Part shown: positions 1-8,262 of the stretch, one piece after another
Layout: each line of letters opens with the position of its first letter
Position numbering within the stretch: the stretch's first letter is position 1
NCBI GenBank assembly: GCA_045809945.1
Contig: JBJMWW010000207.1
Coordinates: 1-14,089 of the forward strand
Direction: 5' to 3'
Source of the DNA: CADDYX01 sp045809945
GTDB lineage: Bacteria > Verrucomicrobiota > Verrucomicrobiia > Chthoniobacterales > UBA10450
Length of the DNA: 14,089 nt
Translations under genes and position numbers: made by a program
The notes under the pieces: generated by a model
What the model was told of the DNA's origin: nothing
Databases searched by the model: none
Seen by the model: only the letters and a program-made list of their open reading frames with translations

Positions 1-1328
1 GTTCGCGCGATCAGCGGTTGATCGACGAGCAATCGCAGTTCGCGTCCGACGTTCTGCGCCGCAATCTCAGCGGCGATTTTCTGCTGTGTCAGCATTGCAC
101 GGCGGTGTCGTTCGTTTTTTACACGCGCGGAAATTTGTCCCGGCATCTTCGCCGCACGGGAGCCTTGCTCCTGCGAATATTTGAAGACGCCGAGCCGCTC
201 GAACCGCGCGCGTTCAATGAAGTCGAGCAGCGATTCGAATTCGACATCGGTCTCGCCGGGAAAGCCAACGATGAATGTGGTACGAATCGCAACGCCCGGA
301 ATGCCAGCGCGAATCCGACCTAATAAGTCTTCGATGTGCGCGCGGCTCGTCTCGCGGCGCATGCGGCCGAGCATCGCTTCATCGATATGTTGCAACGGCA
401 TGTCGATGTAGCGTGCGACCTTCTCGCATTCCGCAATCGTCGCGATCAACTCATCACTCCAATGCGCCGGGTGCGTATAGAGCAATCGCACCCAGAACTC
501 GCCCTCGATCTTCTGAATCTCGCGCAATAGCTTGGACAAAGTCGGGCCACGCGATGAATCGACCGGCTGCCGCGGCCCCGCCTTTTCGGTCCACAAATCC
601 ATGCCGTAAAACGTTGTATCCTGGCTGATCAGATTGATTTCCTTCACCCCTTCGGTGACGAGGGCGCGAATTTCGGCGAGCACCGAATCAGGTTGTCGAC
701 TCCGATGTCGGCCGCGCATCTGCGGAATGACACAGAAACTGCACGGGTGATTGCAGCCTTCTGCGATTTTGACATACGCACTGTGTGACGGCGTGAGACG
801 AAACCGCGGCGTGTCGTAATCTGGAATGTAAGTCGATCGCGGTGTGACGAAGTTGTAGCCGCGGCGGGCAGTCGCAGCGGGTTCGGCGAGCACCTCCTCC
901 ACAATCGCTCCGAGATTTGCCACCTGATCGAGTCCAATAAATGCGTCGACTTCCGGCATTTCGTCGCGCAACTCGCCGGCGAACCGCTGCGACATGCATC
1001 CGCTCACGATCAGCTTTTGTCCTGGCCGCTTGGCGAGGCCGCGTTGCTGATGCGCATCGAGAATTGCGTCGATCGATTCTTCCTTCGCGGAGTCAATAAA
1101 CGCGCAGGTGTTGACGACGAGAACATCGGCCTCGTTGGCGTCGGCGGTAATTGCCATACCGCGCTTCCGGACACTGCCGAGCATGATCTCGGCATCGACG
1201 AGATTCTTCGCGCACCCGAGACTGATCATTCCGACTTTCGTCGGTTTGCTGTAGGCGAGGCTGTCAGCCTCCCGTGCTGGTTTTGGGACGCTAGCAGCTT
1301 CCCCTACAGGCGTACTCGCGGTGTTCAC
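1..1328 (-). CDS. rimO: Ribosomal protein S12 methylthiotransferase RimO (3' end cut by window edge)
   Basis: RimO is a radical-SAM enzyme that adds a methylthio group to a conserved aspartate of ribosomal protein S12. The frame is open from position 1328 to 1 (442 residues visible). Seen: an N-terminal UPF0004 domain with ISLGCAKNL and three spaced cysteines (C39, C75 in VVNTCAF, C111 in VSGCMSQR) for one Fe-S cluster; the radical-SAM CxxxCxxC at C192, C196, C199 (EGCNHPCSFC); then the start of the TRAM domain (LLVDQPLIAR) at the edge. The pattern fits RimO better than MiaB (SLGCAKN start, QDTTFYG, LYTHP). The start is a GTG at 1328 that overlaps the rodZ stop as GTGA. The next in-frame start, ATG at 1229, would remove the first beta-strand residues (KVG) that the family keeps, and no ATG, GTG, TTG or CTG lies between. 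The GTG start gives an unusual Ala/Pro-rich tail of about 30 residues. The family is about 440 residues, so roughly 50 residues are missing beyond the window. Confidence 0.93.
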   Translation of the reverse strand, partial: MNTASTPVGEAASVPKPAREADSLAYSKPTKVGMISLGCAKNLVDAEIMLGSVRKRGMAITADANEADVLVVNTCAFIDSAKEESIDAILDAHQQRGLAKRPGQKLIVSGCMSQRFAGELRDEMPEVDAFIGLDQVANLGAIVEEVLAEPAATARRGYNFVTPRSTYIPDYDTPRFRLTPSHSAYVKIAEGCNHPCSFCVIPQMRGRHRSRQPDSVLAEIRALVTEGVKEINLISQDTTFYGMDLWTEKAGPRQPVDSSRGPTLSKLLREIQKIEGEFWVRLLYTHPAHWSDELIATIAECEKVARYIDMPLQHIDEAMLGRMRRETSRAHIEDLLGRIRAGIPGVAIRTTFIVGFPGETDVEFESLLDFIERARFERLGVFKYSQEQGSRAAKMPGQISARVKNERHRRAMLTQQKIAAEIAAQNVGRELRLLVDQPLIAR

Positions 1329-2245
1329 TCGACCGTTACGTCCGGATCGTCGTCCGGCAGCTTCTTGCCATTCTTGCGAATCTCGACTGCGCTCGGATCG
1401 AGCGCGTGGATCACGACTCGCTGACCACTGACGCGCAATGATTTGTCGGACGCGGAGACCCACCGCTCGATCGCCGGCGCGTCCGATTTCCCGTCGACTA
1501 CGACCTTCAAATACGTTTTTTTCAGCGGCCTGATTTCGATCTTGTTAACCGCGCCGGGCGTCGCGCTCGTTGTATCGGCGAGCTCCTCGGCGCGCACCGG
1601 TTCAGCGCGCCGTACTTCGGGCTCCGAGGCCTTCACAGCTGGTGCGGCGCTGGCAACAGCGACGGCCGGAGTGGTAGTTGGCAGCGCCGGCGAAGGGGGC
1701 GTCGCTTTCGCGACTGGCACCGGTGTGTTGTCTGCCGGCAATGCACGCGGCGCGACGAGTTGGCCGGCCGGCGATGCGGCTGCCGGTGTCGCCGCGTTCA
1801 TCGGCTGTTCAACGTGCGATTTGATCCGTTGGACGTTGAGAAAAAACTTCAACACCATGAATCCTACGACCAGCACCACGATGCCAATGACCAGCGGCAG
1901 CAACGATCCGCGGTCGCTCGGGTCGCGCCGAACCGTGACGGCCTGCCGTACGCGACGCGGCGGTTGCGGCTCGGTGCTTTCCTGCAAGTAGGAATAGCCG
2001 TCGACCGTCATCTGGTCCGGCGTCTCGAAGGCATCGAGATCGCCGCTCACATCGACGTTGAGAAACTTTCCGTAGATCTGCACGAAACCGCGCGCATAGG
2101 CGAGGCTCGGGAAATCAGAGAAATCTTCCGCTTCAATCTCGGCCAGCTTGCTCGGACGGATTTTCGTCAGCCGGCCGGCCTCATCGAGTGTGAGACCGCG
2201 CGCGAGACGAGCCTGTTGAAGTTTGGGGCCAAGACCTTCGATCAT
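1325..2245 (-). CDS. rodZ: RodZ-like membrane protein: helix-turn-helix, one membrane segment, C-terminal RodZ domain
   Basis: A 306-residue protein with RodZ architecture. RodZ links the MreB cytoskeleton to the elongation machinery and sets rod shape. Residues 5-75 form a HTH_25-type helix-turn-helix (LQQARLARGLTLDEAGRLT, then AYARGFVQIYGKFL), which in RodZ binds MreB, not DNA. A basic stretch at 97-112 precedes one hydrophobic segment at about 114-138. A low-complexity Ala/Pro/Val linker follows (150-230), then a C-terminal beta-rich domain (235-295, IEIRPLKKTYLKVVVDGK, ending VEIRKNGK) like DUF4115 of RodZ, which would lie in the periplasm. The gene starts 15 bases after the ftsK stop and its stop overlaps the rimO GTG, so the three are probably co-transcribed. 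Linkage of rodZ to ftsK/spoIIIE and rimO is, from memory, seen in several phyla. The architecture is clear; the MreB role is inferred from the family. Confidence 0.85.
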   Translation of the reverse strand: MIEGLGPKLQQARLARGLTLDEAGRLTKIRPSKLAEIEAEDFSDFPSLAYARGFVQIYGKFLNVDVSGDLDAFETPDQMTVDGYSYLQESTEPQPPRRVRQAVTVRRDPSDRGSLLPLVIGIVVLVVGFMVLKFFLNVQRIKSHVEQPMNAATPAAASPAGQLVAPRALPADNTPVPVAKATPPSPALPTTTPAVAVASAAPAVKASEPEVRRAEPVRAEELADTTSATPGAVNKIEIRPLKKTYLKVVVDGKSDAPAIERWVSASDKSLRVSGQRVVIHALDPSAVEIRKNGKKLPDDDPDVTVE

Positions 2246-2260
2246 GCGGATCCGGCGGCG

Positions 2261-4678
2261 CTATACTGTCGCGTCGAGGTCGACGAGAATCTCGCGCGGC
2301 TTCGCGCCTTCGCCGGGCCCCAATATGCCGCGCTGCTCGAGAATATCAACGATGCGCGCCGCGCGCGTGTAGCCGAGTCGCAACCTGCGCTGGAGCAAGG
2401 ACGTCGAAGCACGTTTTTCCTGGCGTATGATCTCAAGGCATTTCTCGACCAGCTCTTCGTCTTCTTCAGTTACGTCCTCCTGCAGCGACGCGCTCGACTC
2501 CAGTTTCTCGTGCATCGCGGTATCGAACGACGGTTTTGCTTGCGCCGAAACAAACTCGACCAGCCGCTGAATTTCATCGTCGGTCACGAGAACGCCCTGG
2601 GCGCGAATTAGCCGCGATGTGCTCGGCGGCAGATAGAGCATGTCGCCCTGGCCGAGCAAGCGATCAGCGCCGTTCTCGTCGAGGATCACGCGGCTATCGA
2701 TCTTGCTCGCCACCTGGAACGCGATGCGGCTGGGGATGTTCGCCTTGATCACGCCGGTGATGACATCAGCCCGCGGCGTCTGCGTAGCGACAACGAGGTG
2801 AATGCCCGCGGCGCGCGCCATTTGCGTGATCCGCGCGATCGCGCTTTCCACATCGGCCGGTGCGGTCTGCATCAAATCGGCCAGCTCATCGATGATTACG
2901 ACAATGTAGGGCAGGCGATCGGGGATTATGAGATCGTCGTCGCGCGGAACTTTGATCGGCTGGTCTTCGAGCGAAGTCGTCGATTCCCCATCAGCCTCGA
3001 GCTCCTTTTGCGTTCGTTTCGGCGGACGCGCGTTGAAACTCGCGATGTTGCGGACGCCGGCGTGCGCAAAAATCCGGTAGCGCTTTTCCATCTCATCGAT
3101 TACGCCGCGCAACGCGAGGAGCACTTTCTTCGGATCGGTCACGACCGGAAAAAGCAAATGCGGCAACGAATTGTAGATCTGCATCTCGACCACTTTCGGA
3201 TCGATCATGATAAAGCGCAGATCGTCCGGCTTGAACCGGAAGAGCATGCTCGCGACCAGGGAGTTGATGCAGACGCTCTTTCCACTGCCAGTGGTGCCGG
3301 CGACGAGCAGGTGCGGCATCTGCGCGAGATCGGCGATGATCGTTTTGCCGTAAACGTCTTTGCCGAGCGCGATCGGAATGCGGCCGCGCGCTTTTGCTTC
3401 CTCCCAATCAGCCGACTGCATCAGTTCGCGCAGCGTGACCTTCACCTTTCGGCTGTTCGCGATCTCGATGCCGACTGTGTCCTTGCCGGGGATCGGCGCG
3501 AGAATGTTGATCCGCTCGGCGCGGGTGGCGCGGGCTAGATCGCGCTCGAGGGAAACGATCTTATCCACCCGCACGCCTTTTGCCGGGAACACCTCGTAGC
3601 GCGTGATCGTCGGGCCTTTGGTAATGTCGCCCGGCGCGACCGGAATGCCGAACTGCGCCAGCGTATCGATCAACGTGAGTTGAATGCTTTCCAGCTCGGC
3701 CGGATCAGTGCCGCCGCGGCCTTCGATGTCGTGTTCATCGAGCAGATCAACCGAGGGCAACACGTAGTTCTCCGCGTCCCAGCTTTGATTCGTTAGGCCA
3801 GCAGGCGTCGCCTCTTTCTTTTCGCGGCCGCGCAATTCGGCGAGCGACGGCTTCTTTTTCGGCGGCTCGTCCGGCAAGGCCGTCGTGTCGACCACTTTCG
3901 GCTTCGGCCGATTGAGCAGCTCTTCCGGCTGCATGACGGCGGGAATCTGCTCGGCAACAGGCGCGCCTTTCTTTTTCAACTGTTTCTCGATGTGTCGCTG
4001 CTGCTTAGCCAGGGCGCGCTGGCTGATCTCGAGCTGGCCTTTGATGTCGGCTTTGCGCAGCTGGCGTTTCAACTGCGACGCGGTGAGCGCGGCGAACGCC
4101 GCACGGATTCCGGCGACGCTCTGCCGCACGATGTGGATCGGTCGCAGACCTGTCATCAGAATCAAGCTGCTGACGTAGATCGCAGTGAGTAGTAAAAGCG
4201 AGCCGACGCGGCCTAACAATTTCTGCAGAAGCTGCCGTCCGAAATAGTAGCCGACCGAGCCGCCCGGTCCCTGAATGTTGAAGACCGAATGCCAGTCGCT
4301 GAGAAACCGGTGCTGGAGCTGGAGCAGGCACGCGCCCGATGCGATGAAGAGCGCGATCCAAAGCGTCCGCGGTGTGACACGAAGCGAACTGTTAAACAAC
4401 TTCGCGCCGCCGAATCCAAAGAGCACCACAGCGAGCAGGTAGGATGCGGCGCCTATGATGAAATAGCAGATGCCCGCGACGATCGCGCCCAGCGGACCGA
4501 TGAAATTCTGCGCGGGTGAATTCGGTCGCGCGACCTGGCTGAACCAGACCCATGACGGCACGTCGCGCGGCGAATACGAGATCAGCGCGAGGAAGAGGAG
4601 CGTGCCGAAAAAGAGGAGAAGCAGCGCGTAAACTTCATTCCACGCACTCGGTTTCGACGTTCGGGGCACTTTGCGCAT
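2261..4678 (-). CDS. ftsK: DNA translocase FtsK/SpoIIIE
   Basis: An ATP-driven, septum-anchored DNA pump that clears and aligns sister chromosome termini at division. The 805 residues show all expected parts. The N-terminal membrane domain has hydrophobic segments at about 17-35, 63-88, 105-120 and 158-177. A charged linker (200-300, rich in Lys/Gln then Pro/Lys) is short compared with E. coli FtsK and closer to SpoIIIE-type lengths. The motor has Walker A GTTGSGKS at 461-468, MIDPK at 491-495, Walker B VVIIDELADLM at 593-603, and ATQTPRADVITGVIKANIPS at 631-650. A C-terminal gamma winged-helix domain (about 740-800) carries RRLRLGYTRAARIVD, close to the E. coli helix that reads the KOPS DNA signal. 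The start ATG at 4678 has no strong Shine-Dalgarno sequence before it (gaattactgtc). It heads the ftsK-rodZ-rimO group and lies 114 bases after pgaD, so it may use its own promoter or read-through from the pga operon. Confidence 0.97.
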   Translation of the reverse strand: MRKVPRTSKPSAWNEVYALLLLFFGTLLFLALISYSPRDVPSWVWFSQVARPNSPAQNFIGPLGAIVAGICYFIIGAASYLLAVVLFGFGGAKLFNSSLRVTPRTLWIALFIASGACLLQLQHRFLSDWHSVFNIQGPGGSVGYYFGRQLLQKLLGRVGSLLLLTAIYVSSLILMTGLRPIHIVRQSVAGIRAAFAALTASQLKRQLRKADIKGQLEISQRALAKQQRHIEKQLKKKGAPVAEQIPAVMQPEELLNRPKPKVVDTTALPDEPPKKKPSLAELRGREKKEATPAGLTNQSWDAENYVLPSVDLLDEHDIEGRGGTDPAELESIQLTLIDTLAQFGIPVAPGDITKGPTITRYEVFPAKGVRVDKIVSLERDLARATRAERINILAPIPGKDTVGIEIANSRKVKVTLRELMQSADWEEAKARGRIPIALGKDVYGKTIIADLAQMPHLLVAGTTGSGKSVCINSLVASMLFRFKPDDLRFIMIDPKVVEMQIYNSLPHLLFPVVTDPKKVLLALRGVIDEMEKRYRIFAHAGVRNIASFNARPPKRTQKELEADGESTTSLEDQPIKVPRDDDLIIPDRLPYIVVIIDELADLMQTAPADVESAIARITQMARAAGIHLVVATQTPRADVITGVIKANIPSRIAFQVASKIDSRVILDENGADRLLGQGDMLYLPPSTSRLIRAQGVLVTDDEIQRLVEFVSAQAKPSFDTAMHEKLESSASLQEDVTEEDEELVEKCLEIIRQEKRASTSLLQRRLRLGYTRAARIVDILEQRGILGPGEGAKPREILVDLDATV

Positions 4679-4792
4679 GACAGTAATTCAGCGGGCGCGC
4701 GTTTCAACGTCTGTCGAGAGAAACAGCGCAGCTTTCGTCATTTGCTCGCATTGCTCCGCTCGTCACGCGGTGTTGAGGGCGTATGAGCTCGG
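4679..4792 (-). promoter_or_regulatory. Gap between pgaD and ftsK, likely leader/promoter region of ftsK
   Basis: These 114 bases hold no credible gene. On the minus strand they include TTGAAA followed by a GC-rich run and TGAATTACTGTC directly before the ftsK ATG. TTGAAA-16 bases-TACTGT resembles a sigma-70 promoter, but it would place the transcript start inside ftsK, so I do not claim it. I see no stem-loop followed by a T-run that would end pga transcription, so read-through is possible. The 15-base word at 4695-4709 recurs upstream of pgaA. Confidence 0.3.
4695..4709 (-). repeat. 15-base word shared with the pgaA upstream region (copy 1)
   Basis: The plus-strand word GCGCGCGTTTCAACG occurs here and at 10796-10810. 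Read in gene direction it is CGTTGAAACGCGCGC, with TGAATT 4 bases further downstream (7 bases in the other copy). It ends 17 bases before the ftsK start. The identity is read directly from the sequence; a regulatory role is speculation. Confidence 0.45.
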
Positions 4793-5266
4793 TTACGGAG
4801 CGATTCGGTTTGGCGCCCGCGGCGACAGGCTGGCGATGCGGTGAGTGGCGTCGAATTGCACGACCGCGATCTTCGCCTCGTGGGCTCGTGAAACCACAGC
4901 TGGATCAAGGTCAAAAGCGAGCGCGTGCTGTTCGACCGGCAGCCGTGCCGGAGGCGTCAGACGCGCGACGAATTTCAGCCGGCGGCGATGAATCAGACTC
5001 CACAACAAAAGCCAGAGCATCCCTAGGACGGACAGAATCACGAAAGTGGACATGCGATTCCAAGCTTCCAACCAGTCAGGCGAATGTGAGCGGGTCAGTT
5101 TGAAGATGGGGGCGCTGAAGTAATCGATGATGAGGATCAAGCCGTAGCGCATGAGGTAGAGCAGGCGAGCCCAGGCGGCGGCGGTCAACAGGATATCGCG
5201 AATGCGGACCCATAGTGGCGCGCGAGCGAACCCAATGATAGGTGGCCAGGAACGCTCCGGGTTCAT
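4793..5266 (-). CDS. pgaD: PgaD-like inner-membrane subunit of the PNAG synthase
   Basis: PgaD is a small membrane protein that pairs with the glycosyltransferase PgaC. In E. coli the pair binds c-di-GMP and polymerises GlcNAc. This copy is 157 residues (E. coli 137). It has two hydrophobic segments, about 26-49 and 74-93, followed by the basic HRRRLKF and a soluble C-terminal part. That part (VEQHALAFDLDPAVVSRAHE, then KIAVVQFDATHRIASL) resembles in order the E. coli PgaD tail with its LAIPDELYQQL and VHFTSQGQI stretches; this match is from memory. The ATG at 5266 overlaps the pgaC stop as ATGA, which fixes the start. A longer frame to 5638 exists but is only the shadow of pgaC. PgaD diverges fast, so much of the call rests on position directly after pgaC. 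Both together make it strong. Confidence 0.83.
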   Translation of the reverse strand: MNPERSWPPIIGFARAPLWVRIRDILLTAAAWARLLYLMRYGLILIIDYFSAPIFKLTRSHSPDWLEAWNRMSTFVILSVLGMLWLLLWSLIHRRRLKFVARLTPPARLPVEQHALAFDLDPAVVSRAHEAKIAVVQFDATHRIASLSPRAPNRIAP

Positions 5267-6519
5267 TTGAATCCTCGGTCGGGGCTGATCCAGACGCCGC
5301 GCCGGCCGCGTCGTCGGAAGATCGCCTTGGGCAGGCCGACCACGGCGGTGAATGCCTGGAGAACCCAAAACGCGAGCGGAAACCAAACGATCCAAAAGAG
5401 AATACGCGCGAGTCTGGGCTCGAAACGCGAATCGACCGCGACACTGACAACCGCTTGTGTGAGGTAGGTGACGGAGAGGATGGTGCCCCACGCGGCCGGC
5501 ATTGGGCTCATGATCGGAAGCGCGGGATTGAGCGTCACGATCACCGCGTTCACCAGCCACAGAGTGAGTCCGCCCACCGCGACGTACGCCCAAAGGATAC
5601 TGATGACGTAGTTCAGCCAGATGACGGACATCGCCCATCGGCGGCGCGAAAGCAGAATGCCAATCGACGAGATAACGGTAGCCGTGCCGCCGGCCGACCA
5701 GCGGAGGCGTTGGCGCCAGAGACCCTTGAGCGTTTCCGGCATCAGGATCCAGCAGGTTGCCTTCGGCTCAAAGGCGAGACGCCAGCCGGCGAGTTGCACG
5801 CGCCAGCTCACGTCGACGTCGTCGGTGATGGTGAGTGGGTCCCACCAGCCCGCGTCCTGCAGGGCGCGCTTCCGAAACGCGCACATCACTCCCGAGACGG
5901 TGAACAAACAGCCGTAAACGCTTTGCGCACGTTTGATCAGCCCGATGATCGAGGAAAATTCCCCGACCTGCATGCGGCCGAAGAGGCTGGCGCGATTGCG
6001 GATGCGCGGATTGCCGGTGACGCCACCGAGCTGCGGATCGCTCTGGAGCCGGCGCACGAACCACGTGATTGACTGGCGATCGAGCAACGCATCGCCATCC
6101 GTGCCGAGAAGAATCTCGCTCCGCGCGGCGAGAGCGCCGACATTCATGGCGGTCGATTTGCCCTGGTTCTGCGCGAGATGCACGACTCGCAGCCGCGGAA
6201 TGCGTGTGGCTAGCTCATCGAGGATTTCGCCGGTGCGATCTTTTGAGCCGTCATTGATCGCGATGATTTCGTAGTCGGGATAATCAAGCGCGGCGAGGTG
6301 GGTGATCGTTTCCTCAGCGTGCGGTTCCTCATTGTGGCAGGGCAAAAGAATCGTGACGGGCGGATAGGCTTCGAGCTTCGGTGGGTTTTCAAAAAGCGGC
6401 TCGTGGCGTTCGCGAATGAAGTGGTAAAGCACGCCACCGAGCATCCAGTACCACGCCATGACGAAGGGATAACCGAAGCAGAAGGCGCCGATGTAGCTGC
6501 TGAGATCCTGCAGCGTCAT
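5263..6519 (-). CDS. pgaC: PgaC, poly-beta-1,6-N-acetylglucosamine synthase (GT2 family)
   Basis: A processive family-2 glycosyltransferase that polymerises UDP-GlcNAc into PNAG at the inner membrane. Its 418 residues show a hydrophobic N-terminus (about 9-35) and then a GT-A domain: VTILLPCHNEE (55-65), AINDGSKD (87-94), GKSTAMNVG (120-128), the DGD metal-binding motif at 141-143, ITDDVDVSWR (231-240, with the acceptor-side Asp in TDD), and QRLRW (270-274), the signature of processive synthases followed by AGG. Hydrophobic segments at about 297-330, 343-362 and 372-396 anchor the C-terminus. All key catalytic residues are present. The length is close to E. coli PgaC (about 440). The ATG at 6519 lies 7 bases after the pgaB stop; the longer open frame to 6843 overlaps pgaB and lacks family sequence, so I reject it. 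The pgaB and pgaD neighbours separate it from hyaluronan, chitin or cellulose synthases. Confidence 0.95.
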   Translation of the reverse strand: MTLQDLSSYIGAFCFGYPFVMAWYWMLGGVLYHFIRERHEPLFENPPKLEAYPPVTILLPCHNEEPHAEETITHLAALDYPDYEIIAINDGSKDRTGEILDELATRIPRLRVVHLAQNQGKSTAMNVGALAARSEILLGTDGDALLDRQSITWFVRRLQSDPQLGGVTGNPRIRNRASLFGRMQVGEFSSIIGLIKRAQSVYGCLFTVSGVMCAFRKRALQDAGWWDPLTITDDVDVSWRVQLAGWRLAFEPKATCWILMPETLKGLWRQRLRWSAGGTATVISSIGILLSRRRWAMSVIWLNYVISILWAYVAVGGLTLWLVNAVIVTLNPALPIMSPMPAAWGTILSVTYLTQAVVSVAVDSRFEPRLARILFWIVWFPLAFWVLQAFTAVVGLPKAIFRRRGRRGVWISPDRGFK

Positions 6520-6526
6520 GCGGTTC

Positions 6527-8260
6527 TCAGAATTTCTCCGGGAAAGTTGAAGACGAGACGGTGGGCGCAACGATCTTGGCGTTTGGAAGATCGGGCAATG
6601 GATCATCCGAAGCCCAGCCAATCGCGGTTCCGCCGAGTGTTTGAAAACGGCGGGTCGCTGAGATGAGAGCGTGCGCGCTCGGCGGAAGCTCGCCGGTAAA
6701 CCAGAGTCCGACGCGACGGGACGCCGGGACTGCAAGCCAGTTGTCGGTTTGCATTCGTTTCGCCGCCAGAGCGACGGCGCGTGCATCCGGCGCGATCGGC
6801 TGAAATGTGAGATCGGCAATGGATGATGGTAGCGGTGTACCATCGGGCTCGATGACTACGGCGAGCTGCATATTGGGGCGCCAGTAGGCGACCGCGCGAA
6901 ACGCATCGAGAGCGAGCGCGTCCGTTGATGGAAGTGATTTGGGATCGAACGCGCGCCGCGCGTCGCGAATTTCCCAAGGCGTGTTGGTGCTGGCCCGCTC
7001 GCCGCCGGCGCGAGCTAGTCCGGGCGCGTCGTCGATGAACATCGCGCTCGCCGGAACGTAGATTCCGAGGTCGCGAAACAGCTCGCGCACTCTTCGACGA
7101 TCGCCCAGCGTGCGCAACGCAGCGCTGCTCGGCAATCGCACGTGGACTTTCGCTCCGGTGCGGGTCTGGCACTGCCACGCGATGCGCGAAAGCAGATCCG
7201 AGCGCACCGGCAATTGGCTGTTCGGAAACCACGTCGCGGTGATCCTGCCATCGGAACTGGCGATTGCCGCGTCTATCACGACGCCGGTGGCACCGAGCAT
7301 TCGCAGACGCTCGAGGACGTGCCCGAGGCGCTCGTCCGTACCCGCATCGTCGCCCGTCCAGATCGCCGCGGGGTCAAGCCCGACGAGTCTTGTTGCGATC
7401 GGCAACGGATCGTCGAACTGAAGATTGCGAACCAAATCAGCCAGCTTCGGATCGCCGGTTGGATGATATCGCGCGAGCGCCATTGGTTTCGTGACATCGG
7501 CCGGCTCGGGATCAAGCGTCAGCGCGAACTGAAAGCCGAGTTCCTTCGCGATCTCAATGTCCACGCCGTTGTAGCGTCCGAACGGCCATACGATCGTTCG
7601 CGGCGCGCGGCCGACGAGTTGCGTCATCTGCTCCCGGGAATGATTCAGGTCGTGGGTGATTCGGCCGCGAAACGCGGCGTGATTTTCATATCCGCGCCCC
7701 GGTGTGTAGCGCCGTGCGTAAGCGGCGGGGAATTGATTTCCCTGCGGATTGCCGAGCGTAGATTCATGCAGGTCGTAGCTGTGCGATGCAAATTCGACCA
7801 GGTCGCTCTGCGCCATCTCACAAATCTCCTCCGGACTGAGAAAGCGTCTGCGCGGCACTTCGCGATCGCCGTAGCGCACGGTCCCGTCCATTGGCGCATC
7901 GAGCCAGTTGCCGACGAGCGCGAATACCGCGGGAATCCGATACGAGAGCAGCAAAGGGAAGACACGCGTGTAAGCGCTTCGATATCCGTCATCGAACGTG
8001 ATCAGGATTGCGTGCTCAGGCAGCGCCTTCTTCCCGCGGCGTGCCGCATCGACATCGTCGAGCGAGATTGCGTGCCAGCGATTCGCGCGCAGGTATTCGA
8101 AGAACCCGATCAGGTTATCGACGGTGATCGCATCGTCATCGAGGTCGCCGCGAAAATCGACGACATCGTGAAAAGCGACGATGGGGAAATGCTGGCCGGC
8201 GCGCGCGACGGAAGCGCACGCGACGAGAAGTAAGAAAGCGAAAAGTCGCGGTGATCGCAT
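6527..8260 (-). CDS. pgaB: PgaB-like poly-GlcNAc de-N-acetylase with divergent C-terminal hydrolase-like domain
   Basis: PgaB removes a fraction of the N-acetyl groups from PNAG in the periplasm, which is needed for export. The 577 residues (E. coli 672) begin with a signal peptide. LVAC at 12-15 could be a lipobox, as expected for PgaB, though ARA before G22 also allows ordinary cleavage. The NodB-type deacetylase fills about 25-285 with H31 (AFHDV), catalytic/metal D90-D91 (TFDDGY), metal ligands H160 and H165 (SHSYDLHE), and WPFGRYNG at 225-232. The C-terminal half resembles the PgaB hydrolase-like domain: LDPAAIW, ATWFPNSQLPVRSDLLSRIAW matching the FPN..LP.R.DLF.R.AW motif, and FIDDA (408-412) in the place of FHDDA. 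It is shorter and I cannot find the usual downstream MAMPYME-like segment. The ATG at 8260 follows the pgaA stop by 2 bases, indicating coupling; upstream in-frame ATGs fall inside pgaA. Confidence 0.92.
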   Translation of the reverse strand: MRSPRLFAFLLLVACASVARAGQHFPIVAFHDVVDFRGDLDDDAITVDNLIGFFEYLRANRWHAISLDDVDAARRGKKALPEHAILITFDDGYRSAYTRVFPLLLSYRIPAVFALVGNWLDAPMDGTVRYGDREVPRRRFLSPEEICEMAQSDLVEFASHSYDLHESTLGNPQGNQFPAAYARRYTPGRGYENHAAFRGRITHDLNHSREQMTQLVGRAPRTIVWPFGRYNGVDIEIAKELGFQFALTLDPEPADVTKPMALARYHPTGDPKLADLVRNLQFDDPLPIATRLVGLDPAAIWTGDDAGTDERLGHVLERLRMLGATGVVIDAAIASSDGRITATWFPNSQLPVRSDLLSRIAWQCQTRTGAKVHVRLPSSAALRTLGDRRRVRELFRDLGIYVPASAMFIDDAPGLARAGGERASTNTPWEIRDARRAFDPKSLPSTDALALDAFRAVAYWRPNMQLAVVIEPDGTPLPSSIADLTFQPIAPDARAVALAAKRMQTDNWLAVPASRRVGLWFTGELPPSAHALISATRRFQTLGGTAIGWASDDPLPDLPNAKIVAPTVSSSTFPEKF

Positions 8261-8262
8261 GA

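Noticed and set aside
1443..1991. Open frame of 182 codons on the plus strand with signal-like hydrophobic stretches
   Set aside because: It mirrors the Ala/Pro/Val linker and membrane segment of the RodZ-like protein; the hydrophobicity follows from the complementary codons.
1760..2611. Open frame of 283 codons on the plus strand opposite rodZ and ftsK
   Set aside because: It spans the junction of two well-supported minus-strand genes and shows no domain, signal peptide or plausible start signal.
4679..4703. TTGAAA-16-TACTGT as an ftsK promoter
   Set aside because: The -10-like hexamer ends next to the ATG, so transcription would start inside the gene.
5267..5638. Longer PgaD frame starting at 5638
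   Set aside because: The added residues are Arg/His/Gly-rich and lie inside pgaC in another frame. The ATG at 5266 overlaps the pgaC stop as expected.
6520..6843. Longer PgaC frame starting at 6843
   Set aside because: It would overlap the pgaB end by over 300 bases and adds no family sequence before MTLQDLSSYIG.
7142..8233. Open frame of 363 codons on the plus strand opposite pgaB
   Set aside because: It is rich in Arg/Asp, resembles no family I know, and lies wholly opposite a gene with clear deacetylase motifs. GC-rich DNA gives such antisense frames routinely.
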